The notes: generated from the sequence alone by a model not told the origin. A stretch of 64,000 nt of DNA from Anaerococcus sp. Marseille-Q5996 (GCF_946893725.1 NZ_CAMPPE010000005.1:1-64000), one strand, 5' to 3'. Shown: positions 8,480 to 18,225, counted from the first letter of the stretch. Translations and numbers: made by a program.

Positions 8480-9496
8480 CTAATTCATATTTAATTCTGT
8501 ACGTGCTTTTTTAAGCATATTGTCTAGATTTTCTTTTTTATCTGATGGGACTTTTCTAACATCAAAAGTAACACCCTGCTCTTTTAGTTTTTCTAGAGTT
8601 TCCACATCTGATTGTCCCATTGATACTGATGTTGTAAGGTTTACCTTTCCATCCGAATAAGCCATAGATCCGATGTTTAGATGATCAATCTTGCCACCTA
8701 ATTCCATTAATTCTAATACGTCTTCTGGTTTTTCAAATAAGAGCATAGCTCGTGTTGCTCCAAATCTTGGATCCTCTAAAATTTCTTTCATTTTCCAAAC
8801 CGGTACTACGTGAGCCTTTACTCCTGGCGGTTCTGCCTCCATTACCATAGATTTTCTTAAGGCATCCTTACTAACTGCATCTGAAACTACAATGATGCGG
8901 TCAGGATTTGTTGCCCTTGTCCAGCTAGTTGCCACTTGACCGTGCAAAAGTCTGGTGTCGATACGTGCAAGGACAATATCGATTTTGCCATCTCCAATCA
9001 CTGTTCCTTCTGGGATTGATCCATCAGATGCTTTTTTTGCATCAACTAGGGCTTGGGCATCATCAGCTTCATTATTTGCTGGTTTTTGGCTAACTTCATT
9101 TAGGTCTTCAGGTTTGATTTTCACCCCTTCTTTGGCAGAGCCTATGATTGCTTTTGCAATTGCATGTGAAGATTCATTTGTAAATCTTTCTGATAGGGCT
9201 TCTATAACCATTGGAAGGTTCATTCCTGCTACTATTGCCCATTTATCCTCATGGCCTTCAAGCAAATTTGAAGTTTGGTTAAATGGAGTGCCTCCCCAAA
9301 GATCAACTAGAAATAAAATCTCATCGCTATCCACTTTTTTGATACAAGCTTCAAGCTCACTTCTTAAGTCATCTGGTCCCATGCTTGGCAAAAGAATTGC
9401 TGTTTCAAATTTTTCTTGGTCGCCAAAAATCATTTGGGCAGATTCTTTGATACCTTCAGCAAAATGGCCGTGACTTGCAAGTATTATTCCTACCAT
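8480..9496 (-). CDS. PTS mannose/fructose/sorbose family IIAB component
   Basis: A cytoplasmic phosphotransfer protein with a fused IIA domain (1-125), a linker of about 45 residues and a IIB domain (170-338). Phospho-accepting histidines are His9 in ASHGH (IIA) and His185 in RLLHGQV (IIB). The start at 9496 is chosen because AAAGGAG sits 5 bases before it; an ATG 15 bases upstream (9511) has no SD and overlaps that ribosome site. First gene of the operon. A TATAAT lies about 50 bases upstream of the start, and a 10-base palindrome TTCATATGAA (about 9532-9541) lies between it and the gene. The sugar is unknown. Confidence 0.93.
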   Translation of the reverse strand: MVGIILASHGHFAEGIKESAQMIFGDQEKFETAILLPSMGPDDLRSELEACIKKVDSDEILFLVDLWGGTPFNQTSNLLEGHEDKWAIVAGMNLPMVIEALSERFTNESSHAIAKAIIGSAKEGVKIKPEDLNEVSQKPANNEADDAQALVDAKKASDGSIPEGTVIGDGKIDIVLARIDTRLLHGQVATSWTRATNPDRIIVVSDAVSKDALRKSMVMEAEPPGVKAHVVPVWKMKEILEDPRFGATRAMLLFEKPEDVLELMELGGKIDHLNIGSMAYSDGKVNLTTSVSMGQSDVETLEKLKEQGVTFDVRKVPSDKKENLDNMLKKARTELNMN

Positions 9497-9572
9497 CTTC
9501 TCTCCTTTCATAAAAATGATATTTACATAAATTCATATGAAAATGATTTTACAAGTTTATTATATCACACTA

Positions 9573-10565
9573 TTAAAGAATTTTATCAGATGGATAATAA
9601 ATATTTGCATCAAATCTTGCTTTTGTTATAACCTCCATATAATTGCGGGTTTTTTCTAAGAGTTCTTTTTCTTTTTTTGTATCTCGAGTTCTTAAAATTT
9701 CTTCTATGCAAACGAATTCATAATACAATCTTGATTTGCCCTCTTGGTTAAATTGGAAAGAATATTGCCCATCATCTCCCACCACTTCTAGGTTAAATTC
9801 CTCAAAGCTATTTAGAGCATCTGGGATTTCTATAGTTCCCTTTGTTCCTTGGATGGTATTTATCATAGGTGCAGCAGAATCTTTTGATCCGATGCAGGAT
9901 ATTTTAAAGTCATCATAATCTAAGATTACAATTCCAGATGTATCTATGTTTTTTTCAATATTTGCAAAATATTTTACATCCTTTGGTAGGCCAAAAGTAT
10001 CAACTGCAAAGGCAACATTATATAAATTTAGATCAATTAGAGCTCCTCCAGCACTTTCTAGTGAAAATACCGGCTCAATAATTCCTTCTTTAAATTTGTC
10101 ATATCTTGAAGAATATTGGGAATAGTTAAGGGAAACTATTTTTATATCTCCAAGGTCATCAACAATTTTTTTTGCCTCAATGGCATTTGGTATAAATCTA
10201 TGGCTGATTGCCTCAACAATCATCACCTCATGTTCTTTTGCTTTTTCGATTATTTTTTCAGTTTCATAGCTATTAGTTGTAAATGGTTTCTCACAGATGA
10301 TGTCTTTTCCAGCATCAATTGCCTTATCCATAGCATAAAAATGCAAATTATTTGGTAAGGCAACATATACAGTATCAATCTGTTCATCAGCTAATAAGGC
10401 TTCTATGCTCAGATAATATTTTTCAATGGCAAATTCTTCACATAAATTTTGTAATTTTTCTTCATTGCGGGCTGCAATTGCCACAACTTCTATATTTTCG
10501 ATTTCCTTTAAAACTGGCAAAACTTCTTTTACGATTTTGCCTGATCCAAGTATACCAAGTTTCAT
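9573..10565 (-). CDS. Gfo/Idh/MocA family oxidoreductase
   Basis: A 330-residue NAD(P)-dependent dehydrogenase. The Rossmann start GILGSGKI (4-11) and the family lysine motif CEKPF (in the run DIICEKPFTTN) are present, and an acidic-histidine region follows. The C-terminal alpha/beta domain is complete. The substrate is likely a sugar, inositol or a derivative, but nothing here fixes it. The start is supported by GAAAGGGGT. It follows the membrane-protein gene at 10562 with an ATGA-type overlap and ends 77 bases before the PTS operon; whether it shares regulation with the PTS is unknown. Confidence 0.9.
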   Translation of the reverse strand: MKLGILGSGKIVKEVLPVLKEIENIEVVAIAARNEEKLQNLCEEFAIEKYYLSIEALLADEQIDTVYVALPNNLHFYAMDKAIDAGKDIICEKPFTTNSYETEKIIEKAKEHEVMIVEAISHRFIPNAIEAKKIVDDLGDIKIVSLNYSQYSSRYDKFKEGIIEPVFSLESAGGALIDLNLYNVAFAVDTFGLPKDVKYFANIEKNIDTSGIVILDYDDFKISCIGSKDSAAPMINTIQGTKGTIEIPDALNSFEEFNLEVVGDDGQYSFQFNQEGKSRLYYEFVCIEEILRTRDTKKEKELLEKTRNYMEVITKARFDANIYYPSDKIL

Positions 10566-11140
10566 TTATTACCCCTTTCATAATTCATCTTCATTTGCTT
10601 ATCATCAAAATTTTTGCCTAATAGAGACCTTTCATCCATTAATTTTATAAAATATTTTGATGAGTAAAGGCCTATTAAATATACTGCCAGCGACAGGATT
10701 AAGGTTGGAATTAAAGCTGCCTGGGTGAATTTGGATTCTGGAACAAATCTCATCACTACAAAATAGGAAGTCCATACCTGAAAAAATCCATTTATAGGCA
10801 CTGTTAGATAAATATCCCTATAAGATTTGTATTTTCTGATTAGTAAAAACGTCAAAATATCAGCCAAAAATGCACTGGCCCAAATAGCTATCACTCCAAA
10901 GATAGAAAATTTTAATAAGAATATTCCAAATACAAAAGAGATTAAAGATATAACACCGATTTTCTTAATCCTAAGTATGAGAGCAGTAAATATAAAAGAA
11001 AAAGCAGGAGCCATGGCCAAAAGCCTACCTCCAGGTATAGGCAAAGACCTGCCCACAAAATATAAAATTGAACCCAAAACCACCATCAGGGCAAGGGAGA
11101 TTGCCATGACTGTAAGCTCCTGAGTTTTAATTTTTTTCAT
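10562..11140 (-). CDS. Integral membrane protein, ECF S-component-like, unassigned
   Basis: A 192-residue hydrophobic protein with five or six membrane helices and a basic N-terminus (MKKIKTQE). Size and helix pattern resemble substrate-binding (S) subunits of ECF transporters, but no family signature was recognised. The start at 11140 has an excellent SD (AGGAGG, 5 bases); a longer reading from 11179 lacks one. It overlaps the downstream oxidoreductase start by 4 bases, so the two are coupled and may handle the same compound. It is divergent from the M16C peptidase gene. Confidence 0.6.
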   Translation of the reverse strand: MKKIKTQELTVMAISLALMVVLGSILYFVGRSLPIPGGRLLAMAPAFSFIFTALILRIKKIGVISLISFVFGIFLLKFSIFGVIAIWASAFLADILTFLLIRKYKSYRDIYLTVPINGFFQVWTSYFVVMRFVPESKFTQAALIPTLILSLAVYLIGLYSSKYFIKLMDERSLLGKNFDDKQMKMNYERGNK

Positions 11141-11225
11141 ATATCCTCCTAAGTAAAGTCCTATTAAATTTTTACCCAATATCGATAAATATTTCTTGGA
11201 GTATAGTTAAAAAAACGGAGGAATT

Positions 11226-14075
11226 ATGACTTACACTTTAAAAGAAAAACAAGCTTACGAAAAAATGGGCGTGGAGGTTTATCTTTACGAACACGATAAA
11301 ACCAAAGCCCAAGTTGTTTATGTAAAAAACGATGATAAAAACAAGACTTTTGGTATAGGATTTAAAACTCCACCAACAAATTCCAAGGGCATGGCCCATA
11401 TTATGGAACACTCAGTATTAAATGGGTCAAAAAAATACAAAACCCGCGAGCCATTTATGGATATGGCAAGCTCATCGCTCCAAACTTTTTTAAATGCTAT
11501 GACCTACCCAGACAAGACTGTTTATCCAGTTTCTAGTGAAAATGACAAAGATTTTTATAATCTAACTGATGTATATCTCGACGCTGTTTTCAATCCTAGC
11601 GTCCGCCACAAAAAAGAAGTTTTGGACCAAGAAGGCTGGCATTATGAAATAGAAGATGACAAAATTTCAGGTATTTCTGGTGTAGTTTATAACGAGATGA
11701 AGGGTGCTCTTACCGACCCTGATGAACTTGTTTACAATGACTTTGTCGCTCATCTTTATAAAAATAGCCCCTACCAATACGAATCAGGCGGAGATCCTGC
11801 TGATATTTACAAGATTTCCTATGATGAATTTGTAAATTTCTATGACACTCACTACCATCCTTCAAATGCCTATATTTATTTTTATGGTGACTTGGATATA
11901 GATTTTTATTTGGATCACTTGGATAAGGAATATTTAGCAAATTATGATTATAAGGACCTTGATTTTGATATAAAAGTGCCTGATAATTACTATTCTGATA
12001 CTATAAAATCAACCTATCCTGGCAATAGTGACCAAGAAAATGCTGACTACTTGCTATATGGATTTTTGACTAAGGAAGATCAAGATACAAAATACTATCT
12101 GACCCTTTTAATCCTAATCAGCGCCCTATTTCACATGGATTCATCCAAAATCAAAACCCAAATAAATATGGAAATAGACCCAGATGACTTTTCTGCAAGA
12201 GTCGGATATGGGGTTAGAAGTGCTGTTATCTTGCAAGCTCAAAAAGCTGATAGCGCAAAATTAAATAGATATGTAGAAATTATTGAAAATGGCCTAAAAG
12301 AAGCTGCGGATGGCATCAATAAGGAAAGTTTAAAAGCTGCATTTTCTATTTTTGAATATGGGCAAAGGGAACAATTAATTTCTGTAATGCGTGGTTTGAC
12401 CTATTTCTTGATGTGGAGATTTGACAAGCCAATTTTTGAGACCTTCCAAATAATTGATTATTTAGATGAGTTAAGACAATTAATTGACACAGACTATTAC
12501 GAAAATTTCATCAAAGAAAACTTTATAGACAATCCAACAAAATTAGTCTACATTGCAAAACCAAGTAGTGATTATATGACTAATAAACAAAAGGATTTAG
12601 ACGAGTATATTGCTAATTTAAATGAAAATATGACTGATGATGAATTAGCAAAAATAAAAAGTGATTTGGAAAAATTAGAAATCCACCAAAATGAGGTAGA
12701 CACTGAGGAAGAAAAAGCAACAATTCCAGTATTAAATATCGAAGATGTCCCAACAAGGGTAGAAAAAACTGCCAGGGAAATTGTAAAAGATAAATTTACC
12801 TATATTTATCACGACATTGACACAGCAGGTTTGATTTACACTTCCCTTTATTTTGACATCAACCATTTAAATTTAGATGAGCTTTCCTACCTTTCACTTA
12901 TAAATGATTTTATGGGCTCAGTAAATACTGAAAATATGGATTATACAGAAATTGATGATGTGCTTTTCCAATACTTGTCTAGCCCAAATTTTTCAAATAC
13001 ATTTATAAATGTAAATGATGAAAAAATAGCAAGGTTAGAAAAAGTTTCCTTTACATCAACAATTGAAACGGCCGAAAAGGGACTTGATTTGATGGCAGAT
13101 TTTATGTTTAATTCTGTATTTGACAATCAAAAGAGGATTTTGGAAGTCCTTCGTATGAAAAAATCATATTTTGAATCAGTAATGTATGACCAAGGCCATA
13201 TATTAGCCATGAATAGAGCAAATGCCCATATTGATAAAAACATGATGATTAAAGATCAGCTAAGCGGTATAGGTTCCTATTTATTTTTAAAATCAGTAAT
13301 AAATGAGGTTAAAAATAATTTTGATGAATTTTTAGCAAAAATTACTAGCATTTACAAAAAAATCTTTACAGAGAGTCTAGAAATTAATATTACCTCTTCT
13401 GAAGACGACTTTGCTAAGATGAAACAAATTATTAACTCACAATTTGATTCATTAATGCAAAAACAAGATACGGTTGACATTAATTTTAAGCCTGAGTACT
13501 ACAAAGAAGCCATCCTTTCAAATGCAAATGTAAACTATATTTCAAAAACTGCAAATATAAAAGAATTTGGAAGTGAATTTGATGGCAAGTTGATGCTAGC
13601 AACTTCAATTTTATCAAACCCTTACCTTTACGAATTAATCCGTGCCAAGGGCGGGGCTTATGGAGCAGGTATTACTGCAAATAGGTCAGGACTTCTTTCT
13701 ACCTACTCCTACCGCGACCCAAATATTTTAAAAACTATTGAAAGTTTTAATTCCATTGGGCAGCTTACAAAAAATATTTACCTTACAGATAGAGACTTTG
13801 AAAACCAACAAATCTCATCTATGGGCAGCATTTTAAGGCCAAAATCTCCTCAATCCCTAGCAGATGAAGATTATGGTAGGTACAAAAAGGATAATCCTAT
13901 AAATCCAGAAGAGATTTTAGGACAGATAAAAAACGCAAAACTTGATGATATAAAGGCATATAGTGATTTATTTGAAAAATCCATGCAAAAAGATAATCTA
14001 GTAGCCTTTGGTAATCGCAATAGTTTAACAAATATTAAGGATAGTTTCGATAAGATAATTGATTTAGATGACTAA
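11226..14075 (+). CDS. M16C family zinc metallopeptidase (insulinase/presequence protease type)
   Basis: A 949-residue peptidase of the PreP/Cym1 type. The inverted zinc motif HxxEH is His58-x-x-Glu61-His62 (MAHIMEHS), and the third ligand is probably Glu157 in YNEMKGA. The length fits the four-domain M16C chamber that degrades short peptides. The C-terminal half carries the Arg/Tyr region (RAKGGAYGAG) typical of substrate binding in the family. No signal peptide, so it should work in the cytoplasm on peptides. An SD, CGGAGGA, precedes the ATG. A terminator was not seen behind it; the XpaC gene starts 73 bases later. Confidence 0.93.
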   Translation: MTYTLKEKQAYEKMGVEVYLYEHDKTKAQVVYVKNDDKNKTFGIGFKTPPTNSKGMAHIMEHSVLNGSKKYKTREPFMDMASSSLQTFLNAMTYPDKTVYPVSSENDKDFYNLTDVYLDAVFNPSVRHKKEVLDQEGWHYEIEDDKISGISGVVYNEMKGALTDPDELVYNDFVAHLYKNSPYQYESGGDPADIYKISYDEFVNFYDTHYHPSNAYIYFYGDLDIDFYLDHLDKEYLANYDYKDLDFDIKVPDNYYSDTIKSTYPGNSDQENADYLLYGFLTKEDQDTKYYLTLLILISALFHMDSSKIKTQINMEIDPDDFSARVGYGVRSAVILQAQKADSAKLNRYVEIIENGLKEAADGINKESLKAAFSIFEYGQREQLISVMRGLTYFLMWRFDKPIFETFQIIDYLDELRQLIDTDYYENFIKENFIDNPTKLVYIAKPSSDYMTNKQKDLDEYIANLNENMTDDELAKIKSDLEKLEIHQNEVDTEEEKATIPVLNIEDVPTRVEKTAREIVKDKFTYIYHDIDTAGLIYTSLYFDINHLNLDELSYLSLINDFMGSVNTENMDYTEIDDVLFQYLSSPNFSNTFINVNDEKIARLEKVSFTSTIETAEKGLDLMADFMFNSVFDNQKRILEVLRMKKSYFESVMYDQGHILAMNRANAHIDKNMMIKDQLSGIGSYLFLKSVINEVKNNFDEFLAKITSIYKKIFTESLEINITSSEDDFAKMKQIINSQFDSLMQKQDTVDINFKPEYYKEAILSNANVNYISKTANIKEFGSEFDGKLMLATSILSNPYLYELIRAKGGAYGAGITANRSGLLSTYSYRDPNILKTIESFNSIGQLTKNIYLTDRDFENQQISSMGSILRPKSPQSLADEDYGRYKKDNPINPEEILGQIKNAKLDDIKAYSDLFEKSMQKDNLVAFGNRNSLTNIKDSFDKIIDLDD

Positions 14076-14148
14076 TTTGATATAAATTGAAAGTCGATTT
14101 AAATTTGTTAATATTTAGGGTATGATAATATGTAGACAAGGAGTGCCT

Positions 14149-15240
14149 ATGAGTGATAATAAAAATAATTTTGATTTTAATGATATAGACTTTTACGAAA
14201 TCGGTCAAACAATTAAAAAATCGGTAAATTCTACCCTAAAAAAATTTACAGAAGCTAATGAAAAAGATGAAAACTTACCCCAAACAAGAAATAAGGAAGT
14301 CTGTGCCCAAAAACCACCAGAGCTTTCAAAGGCCAAGGGTTGGCAAGCAGGGGCAATTATAAGTGGAATAATTTTGCCCATAATAACTATTAGTTTCTTT
14401 TCAGAATTTGTAAATTTTAGAGGCTTTTTCCCTTTTATAATGACAATATTGTTTGCAATATTAAGTATTGCAGTGCCTTATACTACATGGAGAGCTTCCA
14501 AAGAGTATTTTAGACTAACAAATAATTATGTAAGATTTTTAAGAGAACTTGGCAACAATACAGTTATTTCTATAAGAGATTTGGCAAGTTCTGTTGCCCA
14601 AAGTGAAGAAAAAACTGTATCTGACCTTACAAAAATGATGAAGCGAGGATATTTTTACCAAGCTCGTATAGTAGAAAATGATTCTCTTTTTATCCTAGAC
14701 ATTCCTACCTTTAGATTATATAAAGAGAAGAAAAAAGAAATCCCAGAGCCTAGAGTAAAATCATATGAAGAAGATGAAGTTTTAGTAGAAGACTTGTCAG
14801 CTGAAAGGGCAAAGGAAATCTTAAATCAGGGTAAAAACTATATTGAAGAAATAAAGTTAAGTCAATCCAAAATTAGCAAGCAAGATTTTAGGGAAAATGT
14901 AGATAAGATATTAAAAAATTCGACTGATATTTTAAATATTGTAGAAAAATATCCAGATAAGTCCTATGCCCTAAACAAGTTTGCCGACTACTATTTGCCA
15001 ACAACTGCAAAACTAGTAGAAACTTATTATGATTTTGAGATGATGCGTACAAATGATAGCAAAATTTTAAATTCTATGGATCAAATCAATGAATCTATAA
15101 TTACCATCGGCGCAGCCTTTGATAAAATCAAAGTAGAACTTTTATCAGATAGGGCCATGGATATAAAAACTGATATTGACACAATAAATTTATTATTAAA
15201 CCAAGAAGGTTATGCAGAAGACGATTGGAGTAATCAATGA
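14149..15240 (+). CDS. xpaC: XpaC-like membrane protein (PF10112 family)
   Basis: A 363-residue protein of the family named after B. subtilis XpaC (5-bromo-4-chloroindolyl phosphate hydrolysis protein); the real biochemical role is unknown. It has a charged N-terminal 60 residues, two membrane helices (about 67-86 and 93-112) and a long helical cytoplasmic part. The start at 14149 has AAGGAG 7 bases upstream; the longer reading from 14122 does not. It overlaps telA by 4 bases (ATGA). In B. subtilis the homologous pair xpaC-yaaN has the same arrangement, which supports the call. Confidence 0.8.
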   Translation: MSDNKNNFDFNDIDFYEIGQTIKKSVNSTLKKFTEANEKDENLPQTRNKEVCAQKPPELSKAKGWQAGAIISGIILPIITISFFSEFVNFRGFFPFIMTILFAILSIAVPYTTWRASKEYFRLTNNYVRFLRELGNNTVISIRDLASSVAQSEEKTVSDLTKMMKRGYFYQARIVENDSLFILDIPTFRLYKEKKKEIPEPRVKSYEEDEVLVEDLSAERAKEILNQGKNYIEEIKLSQSKISKQDFRENVDKILKNSTDILNIVEKYPDKSYALNKFADYYLPTTAKLVETYYDFEMMRTNDSKILNSMDQINESIITIGAAFDKIKVELLSDRAMDIKTDIDTINLLLNQEGYAEDDWSNQ

Positions 15241-16355
15241 GTGATATAAAATTAACTTTAGATGGCGCTGATGAAAATGATAGCAAATTAGATAATATAG
15301 GCAATGAAAATCCTGATTTGGTAGAAAATAATGTTAAGTTTTCTCCCGAAGAAGAAAAAATGATAGATGATTTTTCTAAAAAAATTAACCTAGATGATAC
15401 AAATATCATTCTCCAATATGGATCAGGTGCTCAAAAAAAGATTTCAAATTTCTCAGAAAAAACCTTAGATACAGTTCGTAATAAGGACTTAGGAGAGATT
15501 GGAGGCTTGCTTGATTCTGTTGTTATGGACATACGCGATATGGAGCGTGAAGAAGCTTCTGGTCCCCTTGGATTTTTGAAAAAACAAGCAAATAAGGTAG
15601 AATATTTAAAAGTCCGCTACCAATCAGCAGAAAAAAATATAGATGAAGTAGCAAAAACTTTGGAAAATCATCAAATAACACTGATGAAGGATATTTCTAT
15701 GCTCGATCAAATGTATGACTTAAACGAAGAATATTACAAAGAAATTACCATGTATATTGAGGCTGGGAATCGTAAATTAAAAGAAACATATGCAAGTGAA
15801 ATCCCAGCACTTGAATCTCAAGCCAAAGAATCAAACTTGCCACTAGATGCCCAAAAGGTAAATGACCTAAAGGCGCAGGCAAATCGTTTTGAGAAAAAAC
15901 TTCACGATTTGGACCTAACCCGTATGGTTTCAATCCAAATGGCACCACAAATCAGGATGGTCCAATCATCAAATTCTATAATGGCAGAAAAAATTCAAAC
16001 CACAATTGTAAATACCATTCCACTTTGGAAAAACCAAATGGTTTTAGCCTTAGGCATGAACCACACCAACCAAGCCATTGCCACCCAACAAAGAGTAACC
16101 GACCTAACCAATGAACTTTTAAGAAAAAATGCAGATACCCTAAAACAAAACACAATAGAAACTGCAAAGGCTACAGAACGTGGTATTATAGACCTAGATA
16201 CAATCAAACATACCAACGACCAGCTAATTTCTACAATAGAAGAAGTTAGAAATATCCAAATCGAGGGTAAGAAAAATAGGACTCTGGCCCAAGCAGAGAT
16301 TGCTAGGCTAGAGGATGAACTTAAAAGAAATTTAACAAAAGGAAATAGTAATTAG
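15237..16355 (+). CDS. telA: TelA/YaaN family protein (toxic anion resistance family)
   Basis: A 372-residue, mostly alpha-helical soluble protein of the TelA family (PF05816). The family is linked to tellurite and cell-envelope-antibiotic tolerance, but the mechanism is not known. Family features include the YLKVRYQSAEKNIDEVAKTLENH-type segment, the paired glutamines around MVSIQMAPQIRMVQSSN and the run LALGMNHTNQAIATQQ near residue 265. Several stretches look like coiled coil. Translation is coupled to xpaC through ATGA. It probably works at the membrane with XpaC. Confidence 0.9.
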   Translation: MSDIKLTLDGADENDSKLDNIGNENPDLVENNVKFSPEEEKMIDDFSKKINLDDTNIILQYGSGAQKKISNFSEKTLDTVRNKDLGEIGGLLDSVVMDIRDMEREEASGPLGFLKKQANKVEYLKVRYQSAEKNIDEVAKTLENHQITLMKDISMLDQMYDLNEEYYKEITMYIEAGNRKLKETYASEIPALESQAKESNLPLDAQKVNDLKAQANRFEKKLHDLDLTRMVSIQMAPQIRMVQSSNSIMAEKIQTTIVNTIPLWKNQMVLALGMNHTNQAIATQQRVTDLTNELLRKNADTLKQNTIETAKATERGIIDLDTIKHTNDQLISTIEEVRNIQIEGKKNRTLAQAEIARLEDELKRNLTKGNSN

Positions 16356-16363
16356 GAGGAAAT

Positions 16364-16624
16364 ATGGTAGATATAGGAGATTTTAAATTTGATACACAAA
16401 TGCTAATAGCAGGCGAAGACTTGGATGAAGATGAAATCTTTGATCACATTACAGAAAACTTTGAAGGCGACAGCCTCCTTGCAGTAGGTGATGAAGAATT
16501 AATCAAAATCCACTTTCACACAAACAAACCTTGGGAAATCTTAAAATATGCAGCAAGTCTTGGAGAAATCCACGACATAGTTGTAGAAAATATGCTAAGA
16601 CAAGCTGAAGGACTTCAAGGATAA
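16364..16624 (+). CDS. Free-standing FakA/YloV middle-domain-like protein
   Basis: An 86-residue acidic protein. Its sequence matches the segment that follows the DAK2 domain in fatty-acid kinase FakA/YloV: the run GDSLLAVGDEELIKIHFHTN (about 35-54) mirrors GDSLVVVGDDDLVKVHVHTN of that family, and the end GEIHDIVVENM mirrors GELSNIKIDNM. There is no nucleotide-binding DAK2 domain, so it cannot be a kinase by itself. A strong SD (AGGAGGAAAT) and its own terminator show a real gene rather than a remnant. It follows telA by 8 bases. Possible role: partner or regulator in acyl-phosphate metabolism; this is inference. Confidence 0.75.
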   Translation: MVDIGDFKFDTQMLIAGEDLDEDEIFDHITENFEGDSLLAVGDEELIKIHFHTNKPWEILKYAASLGEIHDIVVENMLRQAEGLQG

Positions 16625-16625
16625 T

Positions 16626-16656
16626 AAAGGCTAGGACAATTTGTCCTGGCTTTTTT
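16626..16656 (+). terminator. Terminator of the xpaC-telA operon
   Basis: Arms AGGCTAGGACAA / TTTGTCCTGGCT followed by six T. Confidence 0.88.
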
Positions 16657-16720
16657 CGATTGAAAAATCCTTATTTTTTAATATAATAATATAAAGAAGC
16701 GTAAAGAGAAAGAGTATATT

Positions 16721-18145
16721 ATGAAAATTAAAAATTACGGAAAAATCCTAGCTCTATCCCTTGCTATTGGCCTAGCCGCTCCGCTGACCAGCGCTTTTGC
16801 AAGTGAAGACCAGGTACAAATTCAAAATATAAATACATTAGAAAATTTTGATCAGGCATCAAAAAACGAGATTGAAGCCTACAATAATCTAATAGACCAA
16901 AAAAATAATGATAGTAATCTAAGCCCTGACTTAGAAAAAAATTTAAAAGATTTAGCAGGTAAATTTGGTCAAGAATACAAACTTCGCTATAATCTAAAAG
17001 CAAATATCGAACTAATCAACAAAATCGATGGCCAAAGCTTTGCTGAAGTTATCAAAGATAGCAAAAAAATTTTAAATGGCGATGACCTTGGCAAAATCAA
17101 TGATCAAAGCGAATATCTAAAGCTATTAATTAGCCAAAATCAAAAAGAAAATCCTATATCCCTATCAGATGAAGAAATAAAAAATATTGAAAATCAAACA
17201 AAAAACTTCATCGATAATGGCATTCTTTTTGCAGATGAAAATGCAGAAAAAAATGAAAACCTAGAGCAAAATATAAAAGCAATTGAAAATTCAAAGGCTT
17301 ATTACTTGGCTGATAAGAATCTAAAAGAAAAATACGATGAACATTTAAAATTAGCTAAAGAAAATAAGGAAAATCAACAAGCAAAACAGCTTTTAAATGA
17401 TTTCCTACTAAGTCCTGACAAAGAAAATTATCAAATACCAGAGACTTTAATATCTTACGATGAAACAGAAATCAAAAACCAAGATTTTATCGCAGGAAAC
17501 ACAGATTCAGATAGTCAAACACTAGTTGAAGAAAGCCAAACAATAGAAAACCCATCCCAAAATTCAGGCTCATCTGCCAGCCAAAACGAATCAGCATTTT
17601 TAAAAAATGAAAAAACAAGCAGCAAATACAAAGAATTGTCAGATGCACAAAAAAGAGAAGTAGATGCAATCGATACAAATACTGATGGGATAATATCCGA
17701 TTCTGAACTAGATGCATCTGCAAATTATACAGCAGATTTAGGATCTGATTCCTGGCTATACCCATTTACAGAAAAAGCAATAAATGAAACAGGTTCAGCA
17801 GAAAATCAAAATGAACAGCAAGCTGAAAGTACAAATCCCCAAGAAAACACTGGTTCAACTGAAAATACAGAGCAAAAACAACCACCAAAAACAGTTACAA
17901 TAGACAATGAAACCAAGGCTCCAGAATTAAAAAATAATACTGAAGAAAAGCCAGAAGATAAAGAAGAAAATCAAGAAAAATTCAACGAAAGCCAAGCTAA
18001 CCAAAATCTAGTACCAAGAGAAAATACAAATGCAGCAAGCGTTGTAAAAACAGGTATAGAAAGCCTAGGCTATGTAGTTGCAATCCTGGTAATAGCCCTT
18101 GGAGCATATTACTTCTTAAATAAAAATCAAAAAAACAAAAAATAA
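16721..18145 (+). CDS. Secreted/surface protein with EF-hand loop and C-terminal membrane anchor
   Basis: A 474-residue protein not recognised as a named family. A Sec signal peptide covers about 1-27 (cleavage after AFA). Residues 30-250 are Asn/Lys/Glu-rich and helical; 250-300 and 355-430 are low-complexity Ser/Asn/Glu/Gln linkers. A textbook calcium EF-hand or dockerin-like loop is at 318-329 (DTNTDGIISDSE). The end has VKTGIES (442-448), a membrane helix (about 448-466) and a Lys/Asn tail. This looks like a cell-wall sorting signal but lacks LPXTG; NPKTG-like signals are the nearest variant. It has its own promoter region (TATAAT about 16683) and only a weak SD. Confidence 0.75.
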   Translation: MKIKNYGKILALSLAIGLAAPLTSAFASEDQVQIQNINTLENFDQASKNEIEAYNNLIDQKNNDSNLSPDLEKNLKDLAGKFGQEYKLRYNLKANIELINKIDGQSFAEVIKDSKKILNGDDLGKINDQSEYLKLLISQNQKENPISLSDEEIKNIENQTKNFIDNGILFADENAEKNENLEQNIKAIENSKAYYLADKNLKEKYDEHLKLAKENKENQQAKQLLNDFLLSPDKENYQIPETLISYDETEIKNQDFIAGNTDSDSQTLVEESQTIENPSQNSGSSASQNESAFLKNEKTSSKYKELSDAQKREVDAIDTNTDGIISDSELDASANYTADLGSDSWLYPFTEKAINETGSAENQNEQQAESTNPQENTGSTENTEQKQPPKTVTIDNETKAPELKNNTEEKPEDKEENQEKFNESQANQNLVPRENTNAASVVKTGIESLGYVVAILVIALGAYYFLNKNQKNKK

Positions 18146-18191
18146 TTAAAAACTAATATTTTTGTAAAATTAGATTAATTATTACAAATAA

Positions 18192-18220
18192 AAAACTCGA
18201 ATCATATTGATTCGAGTTTT
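18192..18220. terminator. Bidirectional terminator
   Basis: Arms AAAACTCGAATCA / TGATTCGAGTTTT with T runs on both strands, between the convergent surface-protein and S41-peptidase genes. Confidence 0.9.
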
Positions 18221-18225
18221 ATTTT

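Noticed and set aside
8955-9473. 172-residue plus-strand frame opposite the PTS IIAB gene
   Set aside because: Antisense to two intact phosphotransfer domains; no SD.
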